From positions 1 to 61,618 of the forward strand of contig AZLU01000239.1 in NCBI GenBank assembly GCA_002224055.1: DNA of 61,618 nt, given 5' to 3'. The notes below the pieces were generated by a model. That model did not search any database and had not been told where the DNA came from. It was given only the letters and a program-made list of their open reading frames with translations. This document shows positions 35,247-48,043 of the stretch, in pieces (position 1 is the first letter of the stretch; every line of letters starts with the position of its first letter). Both the position numbers and the translations under genes were made by a program. The stretch comes from Pezizomycotina sp. ARF18. Lineage: Eukaryota; Ascomycota.

Positions 35247-38200
35247 GTTTGGAGTATAGCTAACACCACTTTTTCAAGTCTTGTGTCATTATGGCGGATG
35301 TGTTTGGATTCAGCGGCTTCGATAGGAATCATCGACGACTAGGTGTAATGGCTTGTTGGGATACGGCGATAATGACATCGCAAGACGCCGAAGTTGAACA
35401 GATCATCTTGCGTCTTGTGGTCTAAGTTCATGGTTCCAAAAATTACAAACCAACGACAACGAGAAGTGAAAAGACGACGCCGCCGGATACGAAGGACGAA
35501 AAACTTGGAGGGTATTTGTTCTGTTTACACCGCTGGGCTTTATTAAAAGCCGGCGGAATGTTTCCACTATATATCGCTCGTCTTTCCAATTCACTTGCAC
35601 TCATCACCAATTGTGCGAATCCCGAGGGCTATCAAATCCAGAGCGCTGTCTCTTATGAATACTACAATAAGGGTTCGAAACTTGGTCCGGCAGTTATGAC
35701 AAACTACCCTGTCGTTGCGAGTATTAACCAATCAGACGATCGGTCAGTCAATTTCGTTCGGCGCTCTTGTCCGAATGCCGTTAAATGGGCCCCTGCAACT
35801 CCAGCCAAGCCTAAAGGGTGGCAGTGACAGGCTCCCCTTAGCGAGACTGTACTTTGCGTAGACTAAGAACGGTACCTGGGGAAATCATATGTCAAATAAA
35901 AACCAGGTTCTACCTCCTCGGAGGTGAAAACATTCTGGAGGTTCCGCAAATCTTAAATGTTCCCGCGTCAGGATCTTCCCGACCTTGATTTCCCCATAGA
36001 GTAGTTGTAAACATCCGGTATATCGGCATGCCGTATCGTCATTGTCCAAGATTGTACCAAAGTTTTCACACTGACACAGTCGTTGTGGAATGCGTTCCGA
36101 TTGTTTCGCAATCCCCTTAATAAATGATATATTTTATTGGGACACGCATAGCCTATTACCTATATCTGAGCAATATCGTCCTGCCAAACGGGCCCGCGCT
36201 AAGGAGCATCATAAGTATTTCTCACACTCCGAACTTCGTTCCGATTTACATCGATATTGCTGCACGTAAATCTCCGCGCATAACTAGCCTCGCCGAAGAA
36301 CGCCTTCATTTGCGCTAAAATGTTTCGTTTCCTGAATGTTTCATGCATCTAGAAAAAAAGATTTTTACCCTTTATAGCTGATCTCTCTAACGGTGAAGAT
36401 CTGCCACTAAGGCAGACGATTTCACAAGATGCGCAGCCATAACATGAGTCCAAGGCCCCACTGGAAACCCGCAATAACTATTCTCTTTCTGTCGCCCCAT
36501 GTATATCGCCTACCGACTGGTAGGGAGACTCCTACGTTGAAGATGATGTTTGAAATCAGATTGAGGAATTCTCGTTGACATTCCCATGTCCTAAATTAGT
36601 CCAGGTGTAAGGCTCAGATCAATCGTTTTCCAGTTTTCCGTTTTTGTCGGCAGCAGATTCCTAACAACCGGAGAAAACTCTGTTCAACTTTATTTCAGCC
36701 GACAAAGAGACCTCAAGCTACAATCATGAGTACATAATGTTAATCATAAAAAAAATGAAAAAAAGAGAACACTTTTTTTTCCGGTATCAGCCGCTTGTGG
36801 CGCCGATTTACATGTCTCTAGGGTTCTTGTGAAGCGATGGATCGCGATGCTCGTTGATTCTAGGGGTAACATTATGAGATAAAGACTCTTCTAGAATCCA
36901 ACGACCATTGTTTCCAGATTCTAGTTCAAAATGCGCACTCCAGAAGCTAAAGATAGACGACTATACCTTCTTAATACCTGGAGCATTAGTTATTGGGTAA
37001 ACTTTTTTTTAAATGTCGCGGATTCTTCCAGTACACATTTCACATTCTACTCGGCTTAAGAAATCGGGCACGTAGCAGCAGCCATTGCAGGTTCCTCTGC
37101 TCCCAGTCGCAACACAACATCGAAATGAGCACCTCCCTCTATCAATGATACCCATCTATCCGGCTGACGGTAATAAGCTACAAAAATGTACCGATTACTT
37201 CCCTCTCCACCTCCCTCTCCTGCCAGGGAGTTTCGACACCCATCTTCTGAAATTCTTTATCGGATGGAGGCGAGTTCGCGTTATGTCGACCGTAATGGTA
37301 GGTGATCGGGCGCGTTACATTATCGGCCGAGGCCGCGATGATATTACTCTTGCGGAAGTGCCTGAGCACATAGGTTATGCCGATGTCAGCGACTTCCGAG
37401 TCGTGGTACGAGTGGATATCTCCTCCCTATAGTATTGAACTCGGGTCCGAGGCTTGAGCAGGGACCGCAGCCGCAGACGTCCCTTAGGCGCGGCGATTAC
37501 GATAGGCTCTTGACGTCACCGACACGGGGCCGGCGGGTACCTCGGGGAGACTGGACTCGGATCCGGGACGACGGCATCGTCCTGGATTTCGATACTGGCG
37601 AGTCGATTCGCAAATCTCTGGTAGAATCGTCCATAGCAGGATCGTCGATGTCCATGCTTAGGAAGCATCCAGCGTGGAATAACATCTTCGGTGTCCATTT
37701 TAGATAAAATAATGGAGGATCTAGAGTAATGTAGGCTATAAAAAAATTCCAATGCAAATTTCAGTGTAAACCAATTTATATTGCTCAAATGCATACAGTT
37801 AAGGATTGCTTCCAGTTTTTAGTTCAAGCAATCGGAAGTTAACTTGAAGGCGCGGTTTTCCTTTTTCTTTTCTTTCTTTCTTTCTTTCTGCTTCCTTTTA
37901 TGATACCAGATAGTACAAACGAAATCCATGGAGGAACTTACACCTAGATTTTGTCTCGCGAATTCCCATGCTAGACGATCTTTTATTATCCTTGTTCGGA
38001 TCATATTGGCCATGTTGCAGATTTACGATATGAGGTTCCTGTCTCAAGGTTGATTTAAAGAACTTTGAAGAGGTTCGTGACACGAAGAAAGCGACTGTTT
38101 GAGAATGAATCTGCTGAAAGAAACTAGACATGCCTGATCTAGCTGTCATAAAAAGCAATTAGTGGGAGTACAGTATTAGTTACAGTGATTTGCCGTGCGC

Positions 38201-38853
38201 GTTGACCGTACAGCGAGTAATAAACTGGTTATATTATGCTATATCAGTATTAGATTAGACCACAAGTTACTATATACGAGACATAGTTTGGAAGTTTGCT
38301 TTAAATTGGCATGGCTATGATAGATCGTGGTTTCAATGCCTCAGCTTGCTATAGACTGGGCTTAGAAACGGTAAATCGAAATTCCGAGGCTTCGGGAGAT
38401 TTTGCGTGATTGCCGCCGGGTGGCACCTCAGATCTGGCGCACATCTAACCCCACTAATTTTAGATGAGCCTGACTATAAAAGCGTGTCGCTAATCGTAAC
38501 AATTAACAGTTTCATGGCATAACGTTGGCGGGGGGCTGCAAAATGTGCCGGTGCTTTAGAATCGTAATTGGGGATATGAAGTCGTCGGCGTTTGATGGGT
38601 CATAAATAGTGGTCTCCAACCAGGGAATACTTGGAGAGTAGGGGAAGAATCAAGAGAGGGATGTAATATAATCGGATCGCCAATCCCCTCGCCAGCTCAA
38701 AAACTTGCCCTTGCAGTCGTACTAGTGCAGTCGTACTAGTAGCTCAAGAACACAAAGATCTCGAAATCACGAAACAGAGAAAGAAAGGAAACGAATTCTC
38801 ACGCTCCTCTGCCGTATCAATACAAAGTCGACCACTTACTACCATTCATTTCA
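35247..38853. other. Gene-poor interval
   Basis: No gene I can defend. A GC-richer block at 37.1-37.7 kb carries plus-strand frames (for example RARYIIGRGRDD and DDGIVLDFDTGESI) in different frames, with no known family. A duplicated 14-mer GCAGTCGTACTAGT lies near 38.72 kb and a TTTC run near 37.87 kb. Confidence 0.35.
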
Positions 38854-38919
38854 TTGCCTATTTTGACCTCTCTCCCACTACTTGCCGTTGATTCTATCCC
38901 AGCCAGACGACGAGAGGCA

Positions 38920-39776
38920 ATGACACCAAGATCGTTATTAATAATAATTTCCTTCATGGCTACTCGGGTCCACTTAACCAGCGCCGCTATCCCTGCTAAG
39001 CTAGATCACATAGCCTTACAGATAGTAGTGACGGATCCCGCCAATGAGTAAGTCCAACATGCGCCCGTTCTTCATGTTGCTTAGCTTATTCAATATTTGA
39101 AGTTTCCGTTACCTTCCAACTTTTATACAGAGGCTAACAAACTGTAGTCCGTGGAAGCTTCATTGAAATTGCTTAACATGCCCGATACAGTCATACTAGC
39201 GAGCTCGTCAACCGCGGCGAGTCGTTCGCTCTCTGCCCGGGGCCGCAGCGCCTATGGTGGCTCGAAGCCAGATGGGAGATTCAAGTTCGACCATGTTAAC
39301 GGACGACTCAACTACAAATCCAAAGCTCCATCAGAGATGAAAAATCTCTACGTCTGCCTGAAGAGCGGGTTCAAGGAGGAATCGGGAAAGATCCAGTGTT
39401 CACAGTTCGTATGTTGAAGGACTGTGACCATGATACTAACTCGCAGAGTACCGCGAAACTTGTTTTCGTGAAATTCTACGGACATGACGCGGAGTACTTG
39501 ATGGGCCCGGACTCAGTATTTGCACCTGGACGAGCACCAGGGAACTATTACTGGCGCGTTTGTGTAGAAATTGCACCCTTCTTCTATCCCATGAAGGAAG
39601 ATTTGGGCCACGGAAAACAAGTGGAACTACGTCGCATATGGTGGGGTACCAGTGAATCGGAGCACGTGGTGGTTATTGCCTCGGATCCGGCGGCTCATGT
39701 TGTTGGAGGGTCAGTAACGTTCCATTGCACAAATGTCTGGTTCAAGAAGTATCTTCTAATTTCGGAGAATGATTAG
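38920..39776 (+). CDS. Secreted hypothetical protein
   Basis: The ATG at 38920 opens a signal peptide (RSLLIIISFMATRVHLTSA) followed by IPAKLDHIALQIVVTDPAN. A donor GTAAGT follows at about 39047. Downstream frames contain SLKLLNMPDTVILASSS, FDHVNGRLNYKS, MKNLYVCLKSG and, after one base correction near 39.4 kb, VFTVRMLKDCDHDT, YWRVCVEIAPFFYPM and LRRIWWGTSESEHVVVI. The stop is at 39774-39776. About 240 residues. No family recognised. The leader and the spaced cysteines suggest an extracellular protein. An upstream in-frame ATG at 38854 would hide the leader, so I prefer 38920. Confidence 0.5.
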
Positions 39777-40219
39777 TCCGCCTGGAAGCTAAAGGCGTTT
39801 AAGGATATCTTGAAGGCTGGGACAACCTCAACCTTCTGTAACCTTGAACAGTCGTGTTTATGCATTTCGTTAGCTGTTCTCTCCACCCTTTCATCTTTTT
39901 TGTTTTCCAAGCTTCCTCCTGCTATGTCAAAGCGCAAGATCGATGATTCAGTTTGGAATTACTTGCTATAATGGTTTGTACCCATTATATTGCTCTAGTC
40001 CCTAGTGTATTCGTTTTAAATTCTCAATATACTAGTAGCTAAATTATTTGCCTCAGGCTGGCAGTTAAAAAAATTGAAACATTGATAACATGGAAACGTG
40101 GGCTTGAAGTCGTAAGACGTGTGAAAATGCCGAGAGCAATGCCTAGCCCATGTGTAGAATCCATTAATTATCCCCGAGAGTTAACTATTTGTAAGATTTT
40201 TTTGAGCATCAAAAATCCC
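39777..40219. other. Intergenic between convergent genes
   Basis: No gene or element seen. Contains the 3' regions of both neighbours. Confidence 0.4.
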
Positions 40220-40853
40220 CTAAGCCTTCTTCTCGATGAAGATAGGTTCCTGGTACGGCCACCAATCAGTGTACGACACACTCTTAACCAACGGACTCGG
40301 TCCATTAGCAGAACCGATCATGCTATGCGGGAACGGGACGGGAACATCCTTCGTAACGCTCTCGATCTCCGTCATCTCCTCCTCACTCAACCTGGTGCCG
40401 ATAGCCTTAATATTATCCATCAGGTGCTCCACCTTCCTGCCGCCGATGATCGGGAAAACGTACGGCGTCTTCTGCATGACGTAAGCGAGCGCGACTCCCG
40501 TAATCGAGATATCGTGCTTCTTGCCGATCTTATCGAGAATGGAGGTCATCTGCGCATCTTGGTCCTTGTCCGGTGGCTGGAAACCGCCCGTAGCGCGGCC
40601 TTTGTCGCCGGAGGAGGCCATGGCTTCCTTTTGAGCGTCAGTGCGCCAACGACCACGGCCGAGGGCACCCCAGGGCGCGATAGCCATGCCTTCGGCGCGG
40701 CACATGGGGATTATTTCGTGCTCGAAGTCACGCTCGGTGCAGGACCATTTTCCTTGGTAGATGATGAACTGGCGGAGACCGTGGTCGCGGGCGTATTGGT
40801 TGCTATAGAAGCGTTAGCTAGTTGTAATGAATCCTAAATTGATATAGGCAAAT

Positions 40854-40899
<46 letters not shown>

Positions 40900-41564
40900 G
40901 TAGCTTACGCTTTCGCAACGATCCAAGCAGGCGTATCGCTGACACCCAAATACAGCACCTTCCCCTGATTTACCATCGTGTTCAAGCTCTGCATGACCTC
41001 CTCGACCTCCGCCGTGTAATCCCACCAATGGACGTAAAGGATATCGACGTAATCGGTCTGCAGCTTCTTCAAGCTAGCGTTGAGGCTCTCGTGTAAGCTC
41101 TTCGCGCTGTTGCCGCAAAAGTTCACGTGAGGTCCCTTGAAGTCCGGCTGGAACAGCTTGTAGTCGGTGGTGTATTTCGTGGCTAGGACGATCTGGGAGC
41201 GGTTCTGGCGCTTCTGCATCCATTCGCCGATCCAGGTTTCGGACTCTTCGCACTGGTAATTGTTCGCTGTGTCGATGAAGTTGCCGCCGGCATCGTAGAA
41301 GGCGTCGAGGAGCTTGAAGCCTTGATCCTTATCCATTGTGCCCATGAATTGCTCCCATTTGGTGCCGAGGTTCATGGCTCCGAGACACTAGATCGTGTAA
41401 AGTTAGTATATGTATGCTGGAAGTAATGGTTGGAGTTCGACAGCTCGATGCGGCCTTGGGGGTTTACTCACGAGGGGGGACACGCGGACGGCGGCCTTTG
41501 GCGCTAAAACCCTATAGCGTCCGAGCTTATGCTCCGGCTCAGGCGCAGGTCCGAAGAAATTCAT
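40220..41564 (-). CDS. Aldo/keto reductase, aryl-alcohol dehydrogenase / norsolorinic acid reductase-like
   Basis: ATG at 41564 ([20 protein letters not shown]), introns at 41388-41471 and 40803-40908, TAG at 40220. The spliced protein is 384 residues with no frame break. The catalytic tetrad of the AKR superfamily is visible: Asp70 and Tyr75 in [10 protein letters not shown], Lys102 in VLATKYT, His151 in [16 protein letters not shown]-type sequence, [19 protein letters not shown] and [10 protein letters not shown] fit the fungal AAD/NorB branch (AKR9-like). Such enzymes reduce aldehydes or ketones with NADPH in the cytosol, in aryl-alcohol or polyketide metabolism. No biosynthetic partner genes lie nearby, so the substrate cannot be named. 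Intron 2 contains a (GA)20 microsatellite. This is the best-preserved gene of the window. Confidence 0.93.
40857..40896. repeat. (GA)20 microsatellite inside an intron
   Basis: Uninterrupted GA dinucleotides within intron 2 of the aldo/keto reductase gene. On the coding strand this is a TC run between the donor and the branch-site region. Likely polymorphic in length. Confidence 0.9.
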
Positions 41565-43527
41565 GATGAATGCTGGATGCTGTTTAGATTAATTCCTTTG
41601 AAGGTGGATTGATGATTGTTGAAGGTGATGGTGGTTGTTGTTGTTGGAAATTGTGAAAAAAGGAGTCCAAGGGGAGGTCCAGGCCATTTAAATAAACATT
41701 TTCAAAGACCACTGATGCAAAACTTAAGGAAAACGTCAAGTTCAGTACCCCGTACCAAATTACTCAAAGGGATTCAAGCCATTTCGAGCTAATCTCGGGC
41801 TACGTAAAATCCCTGCTGCATATTTCAATCCAAGCTAAGGCATTGATTGTCTTGCTATCTGTCTAGTTCTTTGTCTGTATATTTTTTTATCATTATTTTT
41901 TAACATAAAGGCTGTAAAAGCGGGCTTGTTCAAGCAGGATCCGTTAGCAGGCTCTCAATTCCGGTCCATGTGGCCAATTGCGTCCCCCGCCTTCATTTCA
42001 GACGATCTCCACTTCCCTCCCTTCCCTGTGCGTAGACAAGGCAGGCACCATAGGACTCCGCTAAGCTTATTTTCTCTTGAATACCAATAATGGCTATAAT
42101 CGGGGTCGATCGTCGGATAAAATGACTGCAGTGGAGCCGTTGCCGTCGGTAGCTTGGATCAAATAGCAAAAGCTACTTGTGTTCCTTGCGGTTCTAGCAC
42201 GGTATTGTTAGAGAGGGGTAAGTAGCCGGAGTTAGATCGCTTAACTCCAGGTACGTACTTCCCACTAAACGAGCTAAACTCCACTATCACAACTTTCTCG
42301 AAATGCCTCAAGAAAAAACATGCTCTGATCAACTTTAAAGCGCCTCGGTTCCCCCTCTTGAATTGACCATGCATGAATCTTTAAGATATCACGGAAACAT
42401 AGAATGTTGCCGGGCTTCCGTGGGACGCGTAGACTCTCATAGGGCTGCATATCTGTCCTCAGAGCTTTTCTCTTAGGCCTAATTAGGATGATACCGCTTC
42501 CGCATGAAATGGCCATTTCGCTAACAAACTGGCTTGTCATAATCGCGAGGAGTTATAATTTACGGCAAGTTCCCCAAAGAAATCCCGTTTCATCCCATAA
42601 GCTTCTTGAACTGTTATTTTGAGCATTGCTTTAACTTTGCTTCAGCAATTACACAAAGCCTTCTGCGCAGGTCTTACAACAACCAGGCAGCTTTAAGCCT
42701 TATATTTACTTCTATCAATTCACGCAGGAACTTGAAGGCTTTGAGAGGATTGTTTTACGTGAGTCAAATGTTTCCGTTTACAGTCTGAAGCAAGCGATGA
42801 AGGGCGATTTACTGAAACCGGCAGCCTACGAAACCCGCCTGTTTACACTTACGCTCGTCGATAAGTGCACCTTAAACCCGTTAATATTGTCTCCACAAGG
42901 AGGGTGGGAGCGCAAAGTCCGTTTCATGCATAGGCGAGGCCTTGGTGTTACTTGCCGCTTTTCGCATTCTTCGGGGGTTTTAGAGGCTGTCAACGTCACG
43001 GAGTTCCATGCGACATCGGTTAAGTAATTCGACCAGGCGCGTTGGAGGATGTATCACTTTAAAGATTCGTCAGATTGGAAGGATGAGTCTCACTTCTCAG
43101 GGACATAATGGAGAACCCTTACTAGGATCAGGCATGTAAATCCTTTACCTCGGATAATAAACATCATGCTCGAATGCGATGTCTAAAAAAAAATAAAAAT
43201 AAAAATAAAAATAAATAAATAAATAAATAATTGCCTCGGAGGTGTAAGCGGTGAAGGACAGGCACAGTGGAACTCGTTCATCATGGCTTTTACACCCTAA
43301 GTCCGAAGATAAGCATTCTCATAGGGATACTAGATTCGATTTATAGATTCAGTTTTTCCTAGTCATGATTCATACAAACACCGCTGACCGATTCTGATTC
43401 GTAAGTATCTGCATATACATGCTCTGGCTTTTGAAAACAGACCAAACTTCCCAATGCACCAATCTTCCGCAGCCAACCTCGACCCCGGCCCTCATGTCTT
43501 CAAACCAACGACATCACGATCAGATGC
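41565..43527. other. Intergenic, with an (AAAAT/AAAT)n tract
   Basis: Contains the promoter of the aldo/keto reductase. Short frames only. A simple repeat of AAAAT then AAAT units lies at about 43184-43230. No gene recognised. Confidence 0.4.
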
Positions 43528-44522
43528 TCAAATTCCTAGATTGCTTGAGATAATGTTATTTTGCTCTAAGCGACAAATTTTCTCTAAAACGCGAAGACGC
43601 GTGCTAGGAAGTCCATGTGTTCGCGACCGGTACGGCTCCTCTTCCGACTGGAATCCCGAATCGCTTCCTCTACTATCGCGCCTTTTCAAACCTCCGATGC
43701 CCAAAAACAACATCCATCCACCGCGCTGCTCAACGTTCTCAGGCTGCGGAGGAAGAGCAGAGGGCAAGACCACATTTCCATTAGCATGAAGGCGGCGTAG
43801 TCCTCCAAAACGGTATTTCAAATTGTCCGACGGAATTAACGCAATCAAACAGCCCTAGAAAGCATACATTTACGCCGCTAATGCAGAATGTTTCCTTAAA
43901 GTTCACCATAAAGTCCCGCCGTTCGAGGTCTTTGGGCACTTATCACGGCGACTGCTTTGAAATTCGGAAAATGTCTTCCACGCGAAGCGGAGGAGTTCGT
44001 CGTGTCCCTTGGATAGGAGGCCGCCCGTGCGTAACATCTCGGCTAGGAAGCGAGCGGTGTATGCTCCACGGCTAAAGCCGAAGATGTAAATACGGTCGCC
44101 GGGAGAATAATAGTCCAAGAGAAATTGGTATCCGGCCATGGCGTGGTGTTTGAAGGATGTCCCGATTGCTTGATCGATCGCTAGCTTAATAATGCCCCAA
44201 TGCCTAGCCAGCGGGCCGGGAAGAATGGAGGAGTCATCTTGTAGGTACGTTCCGATACCAGCTACAGGTAAGAGATTTCATTAGCATCAAGTGAGATATA
44301 CTAGGTACATGTAAGGAGTCTAGATACTTCGTTTGACATACGTTGGTAATACTGGAACTTTCCCTCCGCTTTTCTGTCGGGCATCGTGTAAAACTTGATT
44401 ATATTAGTGTCTTCGACCTTCCCCGAGAACTTGATCCCGGTGTCGTCGAAGCACAGGACGATGGGCTTCTGGCCCGGGTGCTGCGGCGGAGCTTCCTCGT
44501 TCATGGCTGATATGGTATTCAT
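43528..44522 (-). CDS. DUF2235 alpha/beta-hydrolase-like protein, possibly truncated
   Basis: ATG at 44522 (MNTISAMNEEAPP) or 44504. The block PIVLCFDDTGIKFSGKVEDT is the DUF2235 start, where the family usually has CFDGTG. The intron at 44262-44341 splits QYYQ from PGIGTY, the family's QxYYQPGIGTY motif. Then come FKHHAMAGYQFLLDYYSPGD and RIYIFGFSRGAYTARFLAEM with the nucleophile Ser. After one base correction near 43.93 kb come MVNFKETFCISG and CFLGLFDCVNSVG ('FLGLWDTVNSV'). The expected next block (RHAVSIDE) is missing, and the reading ends at 43528 after an unrelated segment. DUF2235 proteins are related to Tle1-type phospholipases; the fungal roles are unknown. Probably C-terminally truncated or frameshifted. 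Confidence 0.78.
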
Positions 44523-44634
44523 GATAATCGTGACGCTGCAGACGCGAAGACTGGATTGACAGACTGCTAGTCGTGTATATGGAATGTTTATTTGCCTGTC
44601 GAGTCTTATGAAAAGATAGATTGTCCGTGCCGCT

Positions 44635-44970
44635 TCACAATGTCGCTCCAAATCTAAACAAAGATTGAAAGACCCCTAGGTGAAGCTTATATACATGCCT
44701 TCTTCCGTCGGAAACCACGAGACTCCCACTGGACAGGTTCAAAATGATCTCGGCGTGGAAATGGTTCGTAACGTTCCGGGCGAGGGACAGTCTGGTGCCA
44801 GTGGCGGGATTTCGAATTACCAAAACAAGGTCTACGCCTGTTACCACCTTTGAGAGGTCTGTCTATCTTGAGGGATACGTCGTCGCTGATCAGGTATCGC
44901 CCAGATTGGCCGCAAACGGCCAATTGAGCAATATTACGGGCCGCTTCCGCGGTCCCACAGTAGACAGGTA
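44635..44970 (-). CDS. Hypothetical coding fragment
   Basis: Two minus-strand frames read coherently if joined near 44.84 kb: LAVCGQSGRYLISDDVSLKI, then VLVIRNPATGTRLSLARNV and FHAEIILNLSSG, ending at 44635. A candidate first exon upstream (45678-45579) encodes one membrane helix (MDSADIIVVVGSVGG...) and ends at a GTAAGT donor, but no connecting exon is evident. No family recognised. Confidence 0.28.
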
Positions 44971-45955
44971 ATATATATTCCAGTTATGTTAAAGAAATTG
45001 CGTTTTCACTGTGCTATTCTTCCCACCAAGTCATCGTGATTGACATTTTGAATTTACTTCTCGACCATCGCGATGGTGGTGCACAGAGAGTTCCTCGAGA
45101 ATGAGTAAATTTATTCATAAGTGTCGACTTAGAGCTTCTCGTATGTAACTTAACTCCGCAGCATTTGCATTGTCGCGATAAATATAAGCAACTCGCTGCA
45201 CAGTTATACTCACAAGCCTAAATTTAACCTCAATCAAGAATTAAACAAAAATTAGTTAAATACCACCTCCGCATCTCGTTTCCTCTACGATAGCGCGAAT
45301 GGACGATGTTATACTCCAAAAGTTTCAAGTCCATCTGGCGATCTTGCGATTAAGGGAAATAAGGATTATGGAGCGCTCAGTTTTCTTCTGTTCGATGCGG
45401 AGTCATGACCTTAATGTCCAAAGAATGCAACATCCTATGTTTATTTTTTATTATTTTCTTGCCAACCCAAGGTGAATAAACAAATAATATTAGCATCAAG
45501 TGATTTATAGCACGGTAGGAACTAGTAAACCAACTTACAAAATCCGCTATCAAGAAATTGAATAAATAAACAACTTACCGCTTAACTTCGTCGTCACAAC
45601 TACCGCCAATAAACAACAAACAAACGCAACGCTACCGCCAACAGAACCGACAACAACAATGATATCGGCGCTATCCATATCGCTAATATCTTCTCGTGAG
45701 TATGTCAGCGTCGCAGACGTGATGTTAATTTAGAATCTGTGTTTGCGAGTATCCCAAATACTAAATTGAGAAGTATCTTCTAACAGTGCTAGTCACGATA
45801 TAAATCTCATAGACAAACAGTAAATCAAAATGTGTAAAATCGGCATCATTTAGGATTGCTCGCACACGATGGTCGTCCATATTTGGACGCCATCCTGCGC
45901 CGCGGATACCGATCACTGTCCAGAAGGCTTCCTGAGCGACTTTCCACCCGAGGCT
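44971..45955. other. Intergenic, one candidate exon only
   Basis: No complete gene. Holds the possible minus-strand membrane-helix exon at 45579-45678. Otherwise short frames. Confidence 0.35.
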
Positions 45956-46146
45956 CAGGGTATTTAGCGTGGGTGCTTTTTTCCAGTATTCCAGTACTTA
46001 CCGAGGTGAGAGGGCGCCCGACACCTCGAAAAACAGCACAAAAATTTGCAAAAATGAGCGCTTTACCATACAAAAAAATAAAAAAAAAAATAAAATTAAA
46101 ATATTTTGAACCTCAACGCCTAGAAAAAAAGACGCTAAAAGCCCTG
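45956..46146. mobile_element. 191-bp hAT-type MITE, copy 2
   Basis: Same element as 29073-29264 with only a few differences. Ends CAGGGTATTTAGCGTG and GACGCTAAAAGCCCTG, flanked by a perfect 8-bp duplication CCGAGGCT (45948-45955 and 46147-46154). Apparent frames across it are not genes. Confidence 0.9.
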
Positions 46147-46154
46147 CCGAGGCT

Positions 46155-48043
46155 GTCGTCTGCTGCGTAGATAACCTGCCAAGGCATTGTCGCGAGTGCT
46201 GCGCTTCGGCCACGAACGGTAAATTTGCTTCGTTTCAAGGGTTTTGTTGAAGCCGATAAGCTAAGTTTTTTTAATCCTGTAGAGCAAGGTCTCAGAGACC
46301 AAGCGAGATTCCTGGTTGAGCACACTCAGATCTTCGAGACTGTTTATCGCAACAATAGCGTCCAACTTATCTATACCAACACTTGCAAGTGTTTGTATTG
46401 CAAGTATGCGATTGCTAAGCTATAAATCTTCCTGGTAGAAGTATAGAAACCTTCACGATGATATTTCCTGATATTTACAAGCGGTCAGGTATATTTCTGA
46501 TATCAGTGCAGTGAAAGATGTTTGTTAGTTTTCATTACAGCCCTATTTGTTTATTATATTTATTTATAAAAGAAGCCCCAAGCAGCTACTGAAACCTGGT
46601 GACATCTCTGCCTCTGAGCACAAGGAGCTCATTTGAGCCCCTTGACTATAGACGTCACGCGGGCTCGGGTGTTGCTACTTAGGGGTTAGTAGGGCGGAGG
46701 ATTGTTCAACATTCAAATATTTCCATTGCTAGGAATGGAACTTCTTGATTATGAGTTCGCTACACCAGCACCCAACGCCGGACAGTTAAAAAAAAACCAG
46801 GGAAAAAAAAAAAAAAAGGCATGGGAACTTTAATGTTCCCTCCCGTGCGATGATGAGAAATCGAATAGTGTCACTGTACGGCGTTCGCATGAATGCCACT
46901 TCACAGTGTTCGCAGTAAAACCGTTTGTTATACGGAGTTCTGAGCGCGAGGAGACGAATGCGGAAAAGTCAAGAGCAACAGCTTTATTCTTGAACAGAAA
47001 GAAGGAAAGAAAAACCCCACAAATTTCCCCACTCCGTCATTTTTGAATCCCTTGAACTTTTCGAAGTTATTTATTAACATTTGCCCACATTCTTTAACTC
47101 CTCTAAGTTCTATAATTCTCCCTCATATTTTCACTGCGCATTCAAGGCTTCTCGCCTCGTCCCCTCCTCTTTCTTTCCTTTTTTTTTTTTTTTTTTGTGT
47201 GTGTGTAATGTACGCAGTATAAAACTCGCGTTTTATAATTCAACTTCAAAAATTCTGAAATAACCAATATCTTATTTGTCTAATTCTCTAATAACAGTCA
47301 GGAGAAGTATCTACAATAGTAGTTGTATGATATATGTACGAACCTTCCAAATAGGTCTCTCTCCTTCCAGGAAGTTAGGTTTCCAGATTTATCTCCCTTT
47401 CCCTTTGTATCCACAATCTCCTACCACAATTTCCGTGACGCAAATAGAAATTACTTTGAATTTGCTAGATTCAAAAGAAAATGGATAGACCTTGATCGCT
47501 ATCGTATAATTTGATATAGAAAGGAGTAGCAGGAATTTTGACCCAAGTGCAAACTGCTGTCTGTACAGTTCATGATTATTATTCGTTTCTTTTTGGACCA
47601 GACTTAATTAGAACCTAGCTAAACTGGTGTTGATTATTTTTATTCTCCATGGTACTAGTTCCACCGATCTCTGCCTTTTTGATCTAGTCATAGTAACTTC
47701 TTTGAAAGGCTTCTCCTACAGCTCGGAAAGCTGGCCCTTGAAATAGTATTAAGCCGCTTCTCAATAATAAATTTCTCGAAACCCATACTCATCTCTACTC
47801 AAGTATCCCTCCTTTTCCTCCAAAGAACTACAACGCATCGGCGGGTCTGACAGAAGGCTCCGCCCGGGTCTCCACAGCAAGACTCGTAAGCCTGTTCCTT
47901 TCTCGATAGCGTTCTAGATGAGTATTGTGGAAATCCTTCGTATCAAGAATGGCGCTACGAGCGCGAAAATTCAAGCTGCGGAAATTGTCGACTCCAATAT
48001 ATTAGTTGATCGCCCCGGCTTGGTTTGACAGAGGTGCGTTCTT
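46155..48043. other. Gene-poor interval
   Basis: Short frames only. Contains poly-A near 46.8 kb, a poly-T/GT run near 47.18-47.21 kb and a T-rich stretch. No gene recognised. Confidence 0.4.

Noticed and set aside
37085-37707. Two plus-strand frames of 90-115 codons
   Set aside because: No recognisable motif, different frames without splice signals joining them, and comparable frames on the other strand.
40857-40896. GA run as a regulatory GAGA element
   Set aside because: It lies wholly within a clean intron, so a microsatellite is the simplest reading.
40220-41564. Aldo/keto reductase as part of an aflatoxin-type cluster
   Set aside because: Similarity to norsolorinic acid reductase is at family level only; no polyketide synthase or other tailoring gene lies in the window.
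45846-46325. Open frames across the second hAT MITE
   Set aside because: Same repeat as above; similarity between the two regions is transposon-derived, not a gene family.
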